From assembly GCA_038049695.1 (NCBI GenBank), contig CP142455.1, positions 23,287,501 to 23,351,500 on the forward strand: DNA of 64,000 nucleotides, read 5' to 3'. Position numbers and translations under genes: made by a program. The notes beneath the pieces are model-generated. The model was not told the origin of the DNA and made no database searches. It saw only the letters and a program-made list of their open reading frames with translations. The stretch is from Cinnamomum chago. Taxonomy: Eukaryota > Streptophyta > Magnoliopsida > Laurales > Lauraceae. This document shows positions 33,883-44,023 of the stretch, piece by piece (position 1 is the stretch's first letter; each line of letters begins with the position of its first letter).

Positions 33883-35141
33883 ATGATGTCTGGAATTTTT
33901 AGATCATTAAGACGAAATTCATCTTCTGACACAACTTCTAATTCTTCTTCTGCATCATCATCCATCATGCCAATAATAAATAAAATCTCAATTAAAAATC
34001 TAGAAGAAATAAGTTTTGATGATATAGAAAAATCAATTCAAGATTGGACAATACCTAAAGTCTCTTTAAAAGAAATTTATAAAGAAGGATCTTTCATACA
34101 AAAATCAAATTATGTAATAAAGACGGTTGAAGAAACCCTCTCAATATAGCAAAATGAAGGAAATTTACATGTAATTCCTGCAGAAAAAATTGAAATCCAT
34201 AAATTGAAGTACAAATACATGCATATAACACTTGTTCAAGTTGCCATAAAGCCATTAACTAGATTTGGTTTGAATACATCCTGTCTCGCATATGTTCGAG
34301 ATAGAAGACATGTTTCATTCAGAGATTCCCTAATCGGGATGGTAGAAGCCAGTCTTCATGACGGCCCTGCCTTTTTTAATTGTTTTCCCATTTCACCGTA
34401 TCACTCAGTGATCCCGGTGCTCATGAAGCCATCACTCTAGGAATACATACAAAAGGATTCAATATGAAACCCCAATCACAAAATGTTGCCATAGTATACA
34501 GAATTTATTATAAAGCAATGAATACAATTGTCCCTAAAATAGCCTATTCTTCACAAATCAAAGGAGTAACCACTCTATTCCTTACAAATTTTCGAAATAA
34601 AGTCACCACTCCCAAACTCATCACCTGGGAAGATGTAAATCTTTCTGGAAAATGGGAGCTTGATGAAGCTCAATTAATCACACCTTTAATTAATGAAGAT
34701 GTTGAATCTATTACAGAACATCCATCTGGAAAAGTAACCATAAATTTTGCCAATACCCCAAGATCATACTTTTCATCCACAAAAAGATCAGTCCCTTCAG
34801 AAGCCGGATCTTCTAATTCAGCCTCTTCTAATTTTCATCAAACCTCAATTCCTTCATCACCCTCAATTCATCCTACAGGCATAGCTTTCCCTATTTATTC
34901 AAAAGCAAAAGATGCAGATATACAATCTGTAAAATTAACTGAATCCGATTTTGATGCCTCAATCAATACAATCTCTTTAATTCATAAACCTAATGAAGTA
35001 ATACATGATTTCAAAATTGATAAACAATTCCTTCAACAAGATTTATTAAAACATCCAAAGACAAAATGGTTTTTTAATAAATTCTCTAAATTTGAGAGAT
35101 CTCAAGTAAAAGAATTATGGTATGAACAAATGAATAATTAA
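33883..35141 (+). pseudogene. Caulimovirid movement protein (30K type), broken
   Basis: Movement proteins let caulimovirids pass through plasmodesmata. A serine-rich N-terminus is followed by a conserved core; the LSDPGAHEA segment near 34395 and the repeated beta-strand-like hydrophobic pattern to about 34640 are typical of the 30K superfamily in this virus family. A serine/proline-rich C-terminus ends at 35141. TAG at about 34147-34149 and a frameshift near 34380 break the frame. It directly follows the leader, the usual position of this gene. Confidence 0.8.
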
Positions 35142-35204
35142 GAACGGCGAAATCTCCCTTTCTTTGATTGGCTTTCTTCAAAAATAAATAAAAAAGGAAC
35201 TGAA

Positions 35205-35678
35205 ATGATGACAATTTATAAATCCACACAAACGTGGGAAACAGAGAAAGGTAAAGTTGAATCGGTTCACCCCCCTTTAGAAACCATAAAGCATACAGAC
35301 CTAAATAATAATACTTTAATAACTATTTTCCCGAAACCTCCTCTCAATCTAGATACAAAAGAGTCAACTACTATATTAAATGCAACTTCATATTCAACTT
35401 CTATAAACAAATCTCTCTTAAAAAATTGCACCTCGAAAACATCAGTTTTACAAACTCATCTCGACGAAAACATCTCTGATCAAGAAGAAAATAATGAATT
35501 GCATCCCTCCTATTCGTCAATAAATGTATTAAGTGCTCAAGACAAATTCATCCTTGATGCTATTACTCTAAAACAATTTCTTAAAAAAAAATCCTTTGAA
35601 AAAATTTCTAATCTTAATTTTCAACCTGTTTCTATGCTCTCAAATCTTGAAAAAATCAATCAAATAAACCTACTCATA
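35205..35678 (+). pseudogene. Viral linker-like frame, truncated at host junction
   Basis: An open stretch that runs into host DNA at about 35679. It has no catalytic motif. One part (SYSSINVLSAQDKF near 35510) resembles the segment after the zinc knuckle in the capsid frame (SYFSINVLNAQDDL near 30480), so the two are probably related by duplication or shared origin. Its end, AATCAAATAAACCTACT (35658-35674), also matches 29210-29225 at the RNase H stop. In circular order it would lead into the reverse transcriptase at 27263. Confidence 0.6.
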
Positions 35679-35679
35679 C

Positions 35680-36096
35680 TTTCCACATGTGGTAATAGCT
35701 TGGCACTCTCTGAGATATCAAGAAGCTTAGCTTTATTTTATGTAATTGAGTGGCAATTTCATGGCTCACAAAGATGCTCCTTGGAAGGGAGATCGCGTTG
35801 TGCAGAAAACCCATGAAACTACCCCTATGTTCATGCTTGTCCATGTGATAAATGAACTCATCAATGAGATCCGGTACATCGTAGGCAACATTGTTCAATT
35901 GTCTTCGCCATGTTCTCTTTTGTGAGCTGCTGCTCTCTTTGCTTGAATCTGAGTCCTTCAGAAAGGACTGGATGATCTCCGGCTTGGATTTGATCATGTA
36001 TTCCAAGTCGCGACGCAAACTTCCCAACATGAATGCTTCTTTGGCTAAGAGAGAACCTATGGTTTGCAGCAAGAAACGCACTGCACCATCTGCCAT
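35680..36096 (-). pseudogene. Second copy of the CC domain of the resistance gene
   Basis: The same Rx-type coiled coil as at 24866-25243, starting MADGAVRFLLQTIG, with a few substitutions (for example DVQDLIDEF becomes DVPDLIDEF). It runs uninterrupted through the site where the first copy carries the solo LTR, then shifts out of frame at the same place as the first copy and ends within 20 codons. NBS and LRR are absent, because viral DNA follows. It is a fragment, not a gene. Confidence 0.92.
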
Positions 36097-36290
36097 GTTT
36101 GCTCTTTTTCAATCTCCCCTTAATCTGCAGGAAGAAAAGCACTTGTTCTTTCTTAACATCCTCAAATGTGAGTTGGTTGAGAGCAAAGCTTTCAATCTCT
36201 TTTTATCAACTTCCAGTTGCTCCAACCTTCCAACCTGGCCTCCCATCTCCTTGCATATGCTAGTTATTTTTATTATCTTACCGGTGTAAA

Positions 36291-36776
36291 CAGTGGCGGA
36301 ACTGTGTAGAGGCCCGGGGGGGGCCTGGCCCCCCCAGCCTTTGAAAAAGTTTTATTTATTTTTTTTTTTTTGAAAAAGTCTTTTAAAACACCAAAATGGC
36401 CCCCCCTCCCAAGGTTTTTGGATTTTTTTTCTAAGTTAAACCCCACCCCACCCCGGTCCCCACTCCCAACCCTTTTAACTTTCGAAAACCTCTCCAGACT
36501 CCAATCTTAAGCCCTAACCCTCTTCAGCTCTTCCTTCTTTATTTTGTTCGTCTCCTTTTTTTTTTCCATTAATCTCTCATCTTCAGTGGTTAAAATTTTA
36601 CACGCCGTCTTCTCTATGTCCAGCATTTTCAAGGAACAAAATCATGGTTGAACTTATAACTATGTCAAAGATGAAATTTTAAAATATGATAGTTATAATA
36701 ATTGGTAAAATAAAATTTTATTCAAGTTTTGCCCCCCCCCCCCCCCCGCCAAGATAAAATCCTGGCTCCGCCCCTG
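36291..36776. mobile_element. Non-autonomous hAT element with perfect 8-bp duplication
   Basis: 486 bp beginning CAGTGGCGGAAC and ending, on the other strand, CAGGGGCGGAGCC. It is flanked by GGTGTAAA at 36283-36290 and 36777-36784. Copy A has the unoccupied site with a single GGTGTAAA at 25430-25437. No coding. Runs of C and G near both ends suggest the subterminal regions could fold together. Confidence 0.95.
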
Positions 36777-37610
36777 GGTGTAAATTTGCATCTCCTCGCA
36801 TTTGCCAGTTCCATGACCTCATATGTGTGAGATAGTATCTCCTTGCATATGCAAGTTCCCATTCCCATCCGTGTCCGAGTCTCACATGGTCCCAGGGGTA
36901 AACCAAAAGCCCAAAAGTCTGAAGAGTAGGGAAAACGCGTCAGCCACTTTATTCATATTTATTTATTGATGACGACCAACCAAAAATAGTCAAATAGTAG
37001 AGAAAAAAAAGTAAGGAGTAAGGATTACGGAGGAAAGAGGAACTGAGGAAGGAACAAGGAAACACCAGAAATCCTAGAAAGAAAAAAAAAAGTAAACACA
37101 AAAAAACCCAAGTGTTGACCAATTGAACATAGGCATCAAATATTACTTTTTACCGTGCTGCCATCTCTAGCTGAGACTGGAAAGTGGAAACCAACTGCTG
37201 TGCACACCTATCATCATAACTGATGTTATTTCGGGGATGAAATCAGGCCGTGCAAAGGCCATTTGGATTCTTCTTCACTTTTTCTTAATGGCATTGGTAT
37301 CATATATAGAAATCTTTGGTCCAATGGGACTAACCCTATGGGCGACGCTCATGAAATCTACACAGGCGTACATAGAATAAGCCTTGGGTGCGGTTTTAAA
37401 CACAATATATGGGAAGCAAATTCATACCTTATGCTACTCCACCGACTCCCGAGTGGGTGTAAGATATTTTGCTTTTCCCCTTTCCAAAATATTTATTACT
37501 TTTTTAATAGTTAAAAAAGTATTTATTTGTCAAAGTGATAAACTAAGTAAGCAAAGGATTATTATGATGAAATAAATGCATTTTTTTTTTCTGTTTTCCC
37601 GATTTTATTC

Positions 37611-37924
37611 AGGGTGTTCTTCGGCCGGCTAAGGCATATCTAGGCCTGACCTTACTTCAAAAAGATGCCCCGAGCTTGACCGAAGCCCAACACAATCTAT
37701 AAAATTCAGGCCAAGCCTGCCCTTTAGTCAATTGGGCTAAGACAGGCGGGGCTAAACCGGACTTTCTACCATTTTTTTGGAAAATATACACTAATTAGAA
37801 GCACTCATCACGCAAGCTAAGCAAGACTGGGCTGGGCTTTGGGCTTCTATCAATTAATCCAAGCCCAACCAAAATACTATTGGGCCCAGTGTATATGTCC
37901 AAGCGCAGCCGATGAGCACCCCCA
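37611..37924. mobile_element. Degenerate hAT-like MITE in copy B
   Basis: Third copy of the element described at 11026-11342, almost identical to the one at 26263-26575. Confidence 0.5.
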
Positions 37925-39085
37925 GTTTTTTTTATCTTATTGCGTCTTGTATTTTATCTTGTAAATAATGGGGTAACTAAAAATACTAAATTATTAAGAA
38001 AACATCGTGCCAAGTAGATGCCGTGCTATTACTAATGTCTTTTCTTCTTATATCAACGAAACAAGGGGGATCCTGTTTGGGCCAATCCCAATTCCCAACA
38101 TGCCACCTCCACAAGTTGCCTCTCTTTTGGAATGAATAAAAAAATAGGAAAAAATTGTTTCAAACCATAAATCCTGCTGCAAAAAAAGAACCTCTCCTTC
38201 AATAGTTCATCTCCTCCACCGAAACCCATAAGCAAAAACACCCTCTCCTCGTGCATTCTTCTCCTCCAGCAAAAGGACCCTCTCCTCACCTGCTCATCTC
38301 CTCGAGGGGAACCCATCATGTGCGTTTCAATGTCTGCAAAACAAATGTCATTTTTTTTTCTTTTTGTTTTGTTTTGTTTTGTTTTTTTTTTTTGCTTGCT
38401 TTTGGACAACACTGTTGCAGAGCATTGAAGGGGGCATTGTGCATGGTAATGTGGTGAGCAATGGGAGAGAGTTTCATCCATCGAATCTTCTTTTGAGAGT
38501 TTTAACCATCAAATCTCCCTCAACAGATTTTGTTTCAACCACAAGGGTGACTCTTGGCAGTCAAAATACTATAACATTTGTATTTCCTCAAGACAGCACT
38601 CTCAAACTGGATTTGAACCTTGGTACATCATGATACAGACAATAGGAGACAATACCATGAGATGTGACTAAAACTTTAGAATTTCTTTCTATTAACCTTA
38701 ATACACTGAATTGTTATATGAGAACTTTTTGGTTCAGACCAGAGCATTTTCCATTTGATATCCAAGATTTTTTATCGAATACAGGGGAGACTCATGGCAC
38801 TCGAAATACTGAAACCTCAGTATTTCGTTAAGAAACCCTTTTCAAACTGGGTTTGAACCTTAGTATATCATGAATTACAGCATAGTATACAAAAAACATA
38901 AGATCATACTGTAACCTTAGAACTCTTTTTTTATTAACCTTAGTACATAGAATTGAAACCGGAGAAATTTTTTTTGTCTGATCAAATGATACATAGAGCA
39001 GAAATCTCATTAACTGCCCATAGCAAACATGATAAATCCACATTAAGTATAAGAAAAAAATGTAAGAAAAATACTTACCTTACCA

Positions 39086-39315
39086 AAAAAAAAACAAAAA
39101 AACTCCATCCAACACATTGATGGTCAAGATTAAAACATCCACTGAAATAACTTAAAATAATAATAAACTAGACAACTGAATGGGCCGAGGAATGGACTAG
39201 GCCCAAAAGCTCGATCGACCCATGGGGTCTGTCTTGCATTAACTTCTTCTCATCTTGGAGAGAACTCAATGTCCAGTTTTGTAAACATATTTTTTGCATT
39301 CGTTCAGCATCTGTT
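39086..39315. other. Short unique stretch before the Athila-like LTR
   Basis: AT-rich DNA between copy B and the LTR. No feature recognised. The five bases before the LTR are CTGTT; the partner duplication lies elsewhere or is lost. Confidence 0.4.
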
Positions 39316-42300
39316 TGTGATCGTCAGCCCCAAGTGCAAGGCCACGATGTAGTAATAACTCGGTGAAGTTTGAGGTTGATCCATAGGGAGTAATTAATCA
39401 TGCAAAACCTGTCCTATTAAAATACTAATTCTAGCCTATCAAAAATCTATAAAAATCACAAATCCTACTTTAATAAAAAAAATTAATTACAAATCTGAAA
39501 AATTAATTACAACAAAAAACGAAAAAGGAAAATCCTAATCTAGAAACCTAATCGAACTACTGCATTCACCATAAGATTTGTCAGTCCAACCAATTGCAAT
39601 AATTTTTAAGCTGCATAAAAATAAAAATAAAATAGCATAAAAGTAGAGAATAAAAAAATAAAGTTTAATTCTAAAATATTGCAATAGTTACTTTGCTTGA
39701 TGCCATCAAGAAAAATCAACAACACCGCACCAAGTGCGCACTGTCACTACACACAAAAATTCGATGTTGACCCATTGGTGAAGACCAAGACCCCATAAAC
39801 TTGATTTATTAATGAAAGACCCATTACAAGAAAATAATGATTACAAAATTATTTGAATTAAAATAAAGTGCATCCAACCTTACCCCAGACACATGAAACA
39901 CTAAATGAAGTAGGACTCGCGGTCTTGAACGGCGATCCAACCGGCTCTCATTTTGCAATCTGAAACCCAAAAGCAAGGGAAGATGATGGATGGCTGGTCC
40001 AATGGTGAAGCGACAATAGCAACGGCGGCAGTGCGACGGTGGCATAGAAAGTCCAAGTGGTGGTGTGCCTTAGGGAAGGCCTTGGATGAAATTGTGATAA
40101 AAGGAGGTGAGATGGAGAAAAATTATTGGAAAAGGGGGGTTTTAATGTTGCTGGCCGTCCAGGGAAGATGGTATTGACGTGCAACCTTTTTGTGGTCTTT
40201 TTATATATTTTTTTTGATAGCTTGGGTTGCAAGGTTTTTGGGTTTGGAAGGGTTTGAAGTGTGGGGTCCAAGTTTGGATAGGATTTGGAGGGCTGAGATT
40301 GAACAATGTTGGAGTTCCATTGTTGATTGACTTGCCACTAAAAGTCCTTCTCAATTTAAACTTCTCTTTGTAGCTTGCTTCTCTTGAAAAAGGGTCCCAC
40401 TTTGGCTAAGAAACAATTCAAATCTGAAATTTCAGATTTGAAGCAAATCTTGAGATGCATGTGGTCCCCACCTATCTTAGATGGTGATGCTTGGCATTGG
40501 CGGACCCAGGGTTTTTGTTTGGGTGGAGCAGAATTTTTGTTCCACTTTGCTAAACTTTTTTCACATCAATAATACCAAAATAGAAATTGTATTTTATTTA
40601 ACTAGGCACAAACTTTTTTCCATGCTCAGATCTTCTACCCAATTCAAGTATCTTCGCAATACCTAATTGAAGTGTCTTCCTACTACCCAATTCATCATCA
40701 TTAAAACAGCCTAACATAACATTTCCTTTAATCATACGTGTTTGGGTGCCCTGAAACGGTGATTTGGGTGAGCACCCGATTACCCAATTTGGATTTCCAA
40801 AGGGTTGGTTCTATTTGGATCTAAAAAAATTTGGTTGCCTGCACTTATCTTAACTGTAAAAATAATCCCCTATAGTTGGTTGTAGGTCCATGGCAAAGAA
40901 GGAAAATTACCAGTTAAATGTAAATCAAGTTATCCAAACATATGAGCCTTAATGTCTGATTTATGTATGAGTTGAGGATTAAAGTGTGCCCAATGTTGAT
41001 TTAGTCATCTTCGGACCTATAGATATTCTCCAATTTGGTGATTTAGTGCTTAAGGTTTGAATTAGGATTTGGCGATTGAAATTATGATTTGGAGATTAAG
41101 GATTCAAATTTAGGTAAAAAGTGATTAGAATTATACTAGATCTGAGGAGGGAGGCAGATTGCTTTATTTAGAGTTATTTGGTGAGAGAAAGAGACTAACC
41201 ATGAGAGGACCAGCGACGAGGCGTGAAAAGGATCTAGTACTATTTGCGGGAAGACGTCAAAAAAAAAGAGAGGCGTTTTCAATAAGGTTTTGTGATGTGG
41301 GGCGATAACAAGGTTTTGATGTGGGGCAATTGTTTATTACATACATATGGGACACATTGAAGCCCATTCAAATCTATAGCATTTTTAAAATTGACATGGG
41401 GCTACCGCCCCAGGTAATTAGTATGTAGGTCCGCGTATGATGCTTGGGATAGGGGTGTTGGACGGGTGAAATCTTGGGATGGAGGTGTTGGACGTGCAAC
41501 ACTTTCTTTGGAAAAATCTTGAGTTGCAAACTTCAAATCTCGAGGCCTATCTTCTTGGAGTTAACTTTAACAACTTAGTGCTAAAATTATGGACTTTTTG
41601 AATTAGTTTCCAACTTGGATTGATTTACAAGATCTTCCATTTTTTTAAACTTCTTCATGGCTTGAGAATCTCTTAACATGGGCCCACTTTCTCCTTAAAA
41701 AGCATCTCAAATCTGAAAGTAATTTCAAACATGGAATAGAAGTAGGCCCCACTTGAAAATATGCAACGTTTTGAACTCCACACCATGCATGGATGTCCTC
41801 CACACCTTGGGTGGATTTTTTTGCATTTTTTCCTTCTTTGTTTGCTTGTTTTGAATCTTAGTCATCCATCATGACATGTAAGCAATATTTATTGAAGAGT
41901 AGATAGGACACCTCATCACATGGCCCACAAACTAGTACTTATCTTCAAGAGATTAAATCTGAATTTTTGCATATGAGAGCAGACCCTACCATGGCTGCCC
42001 CTATCTTGGAATCCACTCCCAAGGAAGGTGGGTCCCACGGTGCATTTGCTTCATCAATTCTCTTCTGCGGGCCCCAAGAAATTGATTTTTCCTACAAAAA
42101 TATAAATAATATAATCAATGATCAAAGAATTATCTATTTATATAGGAAAAGAACATTGCAAGATGAGGGCCCAATTCACACTAAATTGATGCAGAAAATA
42201 TCACTCTTTTATAAAAAAAAAATAATTAAATCAATGGTGCAAAGAAATTACATCATTTTATGTGTGAACAAAAAGCTATGAGAAATTTGTAACTTCCAAA

Positions 42301-42490
42301 GCCAAGAAATAGAGAAATTCATGATTTTATATGAAAATGCGATTTTTCAATGAATTTTGACTCGAATTCAAACTTTGATGCGCACAAACATAGAATTATG
42401 ATTTTTTTCTAAAATGGTGCATGATTTGATGATTAAGTCCATAATTACTCTAAAATGACGAGGAAATTATGCATTTTTAAGGACTTATCA
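39316..42490 (-). mobile_element. Athila-like 3' LTR (about 3.2 kb, with a hAT inside)
   Basis: On the minus strand the block starts TGATAAGTCC at 42490, directly after a polypurine-type GTTGGGGGTG, and ends GACGATCACA at about 39316 (TG..CA). It lies downstream of the minus-strand pol at 44024-47110, the expected place for a 3' LTR. The left border is chosen from the CA end and is approximate. A 944 bp hAT inflates the length. Confidence 0.65.
40496..41439. mobile_element. Non-autonomous hAT inside the Athila-like LTR
   Basis: 944 bp beginning CATTGGCGGACCCAGGG and ending, on the other strand, CATACGCGGACCTAC. It is flanked by perfect 8-bp repeats ATGCTTGG at 40488-40495 and 41440-41447. 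No transposase. The insertion is younger than the LTR. Confidence 0.92.
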
Positions 42491-44023
42491 CACCCCCAAC
42501 CAACATTTTGCTAGTCTCGAGCAAAATATGCAAACTAGAGTAGGTCTTCTAGCCTAATCTAATATAATTTAAATGCAAAGAGAAAAAGGAAAAACACTAC
42601 TTTTGCTGGTACTCTCGGCTGCATTTAGCGTATGCAGCAAGCCCTTAAACCCCTAGGTGACCCCTAGTGGACGAGTTGTGCCTCGTAAGGGTTTGCATTG
42701 AATATGCCCACAAAATTCATTTACCTAAAAATAAAAAAAAGTCAACAGAAGGTTTTTCAAAAGACGATTGAGTCAAATCGGATGCCTTGAATCCTCGAAT
42801 AATCAAGATTTCAAACTTTTCGAAATCTGGTTCATGTTTTTTGTTTCAAATCTTTTCAAAAATTATACCAAAACTTTGGGTGCCTTGTGCAAGTGTATAC
42901 ATCAAATAAGTTTTTTTTTAAATGTTCTAAGATAATGCCATGAAAATAGAATTCTCTCTCAGAATTTCCAACTTTCCTAGATTCGGGGTAAATACAAGTT
43001 TCCTCTTAAGGCTACTATGACGGCTTTCGCACTATTGTTTTTTTCAGAGGCCGCGAGATGCATCTTTATTTTTTTTTTGTTTCTTTTTCTTCTCCAATTT
43101 TTTTTAACACACACATGTAACTATGCAATGCCTAGGTCCCTTAAACTTTCTAATTAACCCAAGTAACGAGCATTAGGCCAATGATTCTCAAAACAGATGT
43201 CTTTAGGGCACTAGGTATATAAATACCCTTAGGGCTTACTGGCTCGAGTTAAAAAGGCAACAAACCCAAACTAGTCATACAAATTTTTATTCTTTTCGTG
43301 ACATATAACTAAACACTTATTTTTTAAACACCTATTTGTGCATCCCTTATCACCTTTTTTTATTTTTTATTTTTAAACGGTCCCTAACAATAGGTAGCCC
43401 TTTTCAATTCGCCCGAATTAATTCATTGGTTTTAGTTGGCCTAACCTTACCGATGAACTAGGAGATCTCATATGGCCAAATTTCAGAAAGTCGTCTCCTT
43501 TTCTCTCTTGAAAGAACTCTGAAAATGACGCTTAAATCTTTTCATCCAAGACTTTTGAAATGATGTACATGTGTTACAATGAAAAACAAAGTTCGGTATT
43601 CTTTTTATCTTTTAGAAAATAGTGAACCTTCATTTTACTTCCTTCCAAAAAATTTTGAAATTCCAAATGTCTAGACATCTTCAATCGTCAAGTTCTTTTG
43701 AAAACTCTTTTTTTTTTTGTTTTTTTTTTAAGAAAAACTACGTGAAAACAAAAAAAAATTTGTCTAAAATTGGACAAGTGTGCTTGTTCCCACCCCCCAA
43801 CCTAAACCGGACAACGTCCTTGATGTCATACATGAAATGCGAAATGAAATGTAACATGAGGTTAAAATATAAAAGGAGGAAAGGAGTAGAAAGCACCTGA
43901 AGTTATGAAGCTTTCGCTTAGAAACCTGTCCAATGTGAGACAAAGAACACAAAAAGAAAAGGCAGGAAAAAAAATATATGCATAATGTACAAAGGTGTGG
44001 GCCACTGTTAGATCCAGTGCCCA
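42491..44023 (-). other. Athila-like non-coding region between pol and 3' LTR
   Basis: About 1.5 kb of AT-rich DNA downstream of pol on the minus strand. The polypurine tract (minus-strand GTTGGGGGTG) is at 42491-42500. A second G-rich tract, GGTTGGGGGGTGGG, is near 43790. Athila elements often carry an env-like frame here; I see none intact. Confidence 0.6.

Larger units (their letters stand above)
27263..35678 (+). mobile_element. Endogenous caulimovirid (pararetrovirus), one permuted genome length
   Basis: About 8.4 kb of AT-rich DNA encodes, in window order, reverse transcriptase and RNase H, a capsid/zinc-knuckle/aspartic-protease frame, a third frame, a non-coding region with a TATA box and tRNA-Met primer site, a 30K-type movement protein, and a short linker-like frame. 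There are no LTRs and no integrase, and a movement protein is present, so this is a Caulimoviridae relic rather than a Ty3 element. Its length equals one typical caulimovirid genome (7-9 kb), so a circular molecule seems to have been opened between the linker-like frame and the reverse transcriptase. Every frame is broken by stops or frameshifts. Genus is unresolved; petuvirus- or florendovirus-like groups are candidates. Confidence 0.9.
35679..39085. repeat. Duplicated segment copy B
   Basis: Begins ACTTTCCACATGTGG, equal to position 22552 inside the CC-NBS linker of the resistance pseudogene, without the solo LTR. It then follows copy A to 38615 and continues past it to about 39085, where it matches copy C (18027-18512). 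It contains a 486 bp hAT absent from A. So B is a direct tandem copy of the gene's 5' end and upstream DNA, separated from A by the viral insert. Confidence 0.92.

Noticed and set aside
27263..35678. Reading the viral block as a Ty3 LTR retrotransposon
   Set aside because: No LTRs, no integrase and no 5-bp duplication; a movement protein and genome-length size favour a pararetrovirus.
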